In this document: positions 7,066 to 7,071 of the stretch, one piece after another
How positions within the stretch are numbered: position 1 is the first letter of the stretch
Layout of the letters: each line of letters begins with the position of its first letter
Origin: Bacteroidales bacterium
Lineage (GTDB): Bacteria; Bacteroidota; Bacteroidia; Bacteroidales; UBA7960
NCBI GenBank assembly: GCA_007130545.1
Contig: SLSG01000155.1
Coordinates: 1-7,071, forward strand
Reading direction: 5' to 3'
Length of the DNA: 7,071 nucleotides
The notes under the pieces: model-generated
The model's database searches: none
The model's input: only the letters and a program-made list of their open reading frames with translations
What the model was told of the DNA's origin: nothing
Made by a program: the position numbers and the translations under genes

Positions 7066-7071
7066 TGTTGG

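Overview
This window reads as an ordinary chromosomal segment from a member of the Bacteroidota, probably an uncultured, moderately GC-rich, Bacteroidales-like lineage. The evidence is a C-terminal type IX secretion (T9SS) sorting domain, a TonB-dependent-receptor-like outer membrane protein with an N-terminal carboxypeptidase-regulatory-like domain, a Bacteroidota-type protein directly upstream of dapA, and the lack of clear Shine-Dalgarno sequences before the genes. The species cannot be named from the sequence. All genes are on the plus strand.

Layout. Positions 1-443 hold the 3' part of a flavin reductase-like flavoprotein gene, cut by the window edge. After 24 nt comes a 186-aa protein resembling the DUF6913 family (468-1028). 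It overlaps the next gene, dapA (1021-1926, 4-hydroxy-tetrahydrodipicolinate synthase of lysine/diaminopimelate synthesis), by 8 nt. A short gap leads to a 684-aa secreted M14 zinc carboxypeptidase with a T9SS tail (1955-4009). These four genes are close enough to be one transcription unit. A 170-nt intergenic region follows (4010-4179). It contains three spaced copies of TTTGATCCC and a small perfect inverted repeat. The last gene (4180-7065) is complete and encodes a 961-aa outer membrane beta-barrel protein with a plug-like domain and a glycine-rich insert.

How the genes relate. The first three are cytoplasmic housekeeping or accessory functions, and only dapA has a firmly assigned reaction. 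The last two act at the cell surface. The M14 enzyme should cross the inner membrane by Sec and the outer membrane by T9SS and then trim peptides outside the cell. The barrel protein should sit in the outer membrane and may take up a ligand with TonB energy. A shared role in peptide use is possible but is only inferred from adjacency.

I see no phage, CRISPR, toxin-antitoxin, biosynthetic or defence system here. The least explained piece of DNA is the spaced repeat cluster at 4008-4060, which fuses to the stop codon of the carboxypeptidase gene and resembles the multiple-repeat end of an IS21-type insertion sequence.
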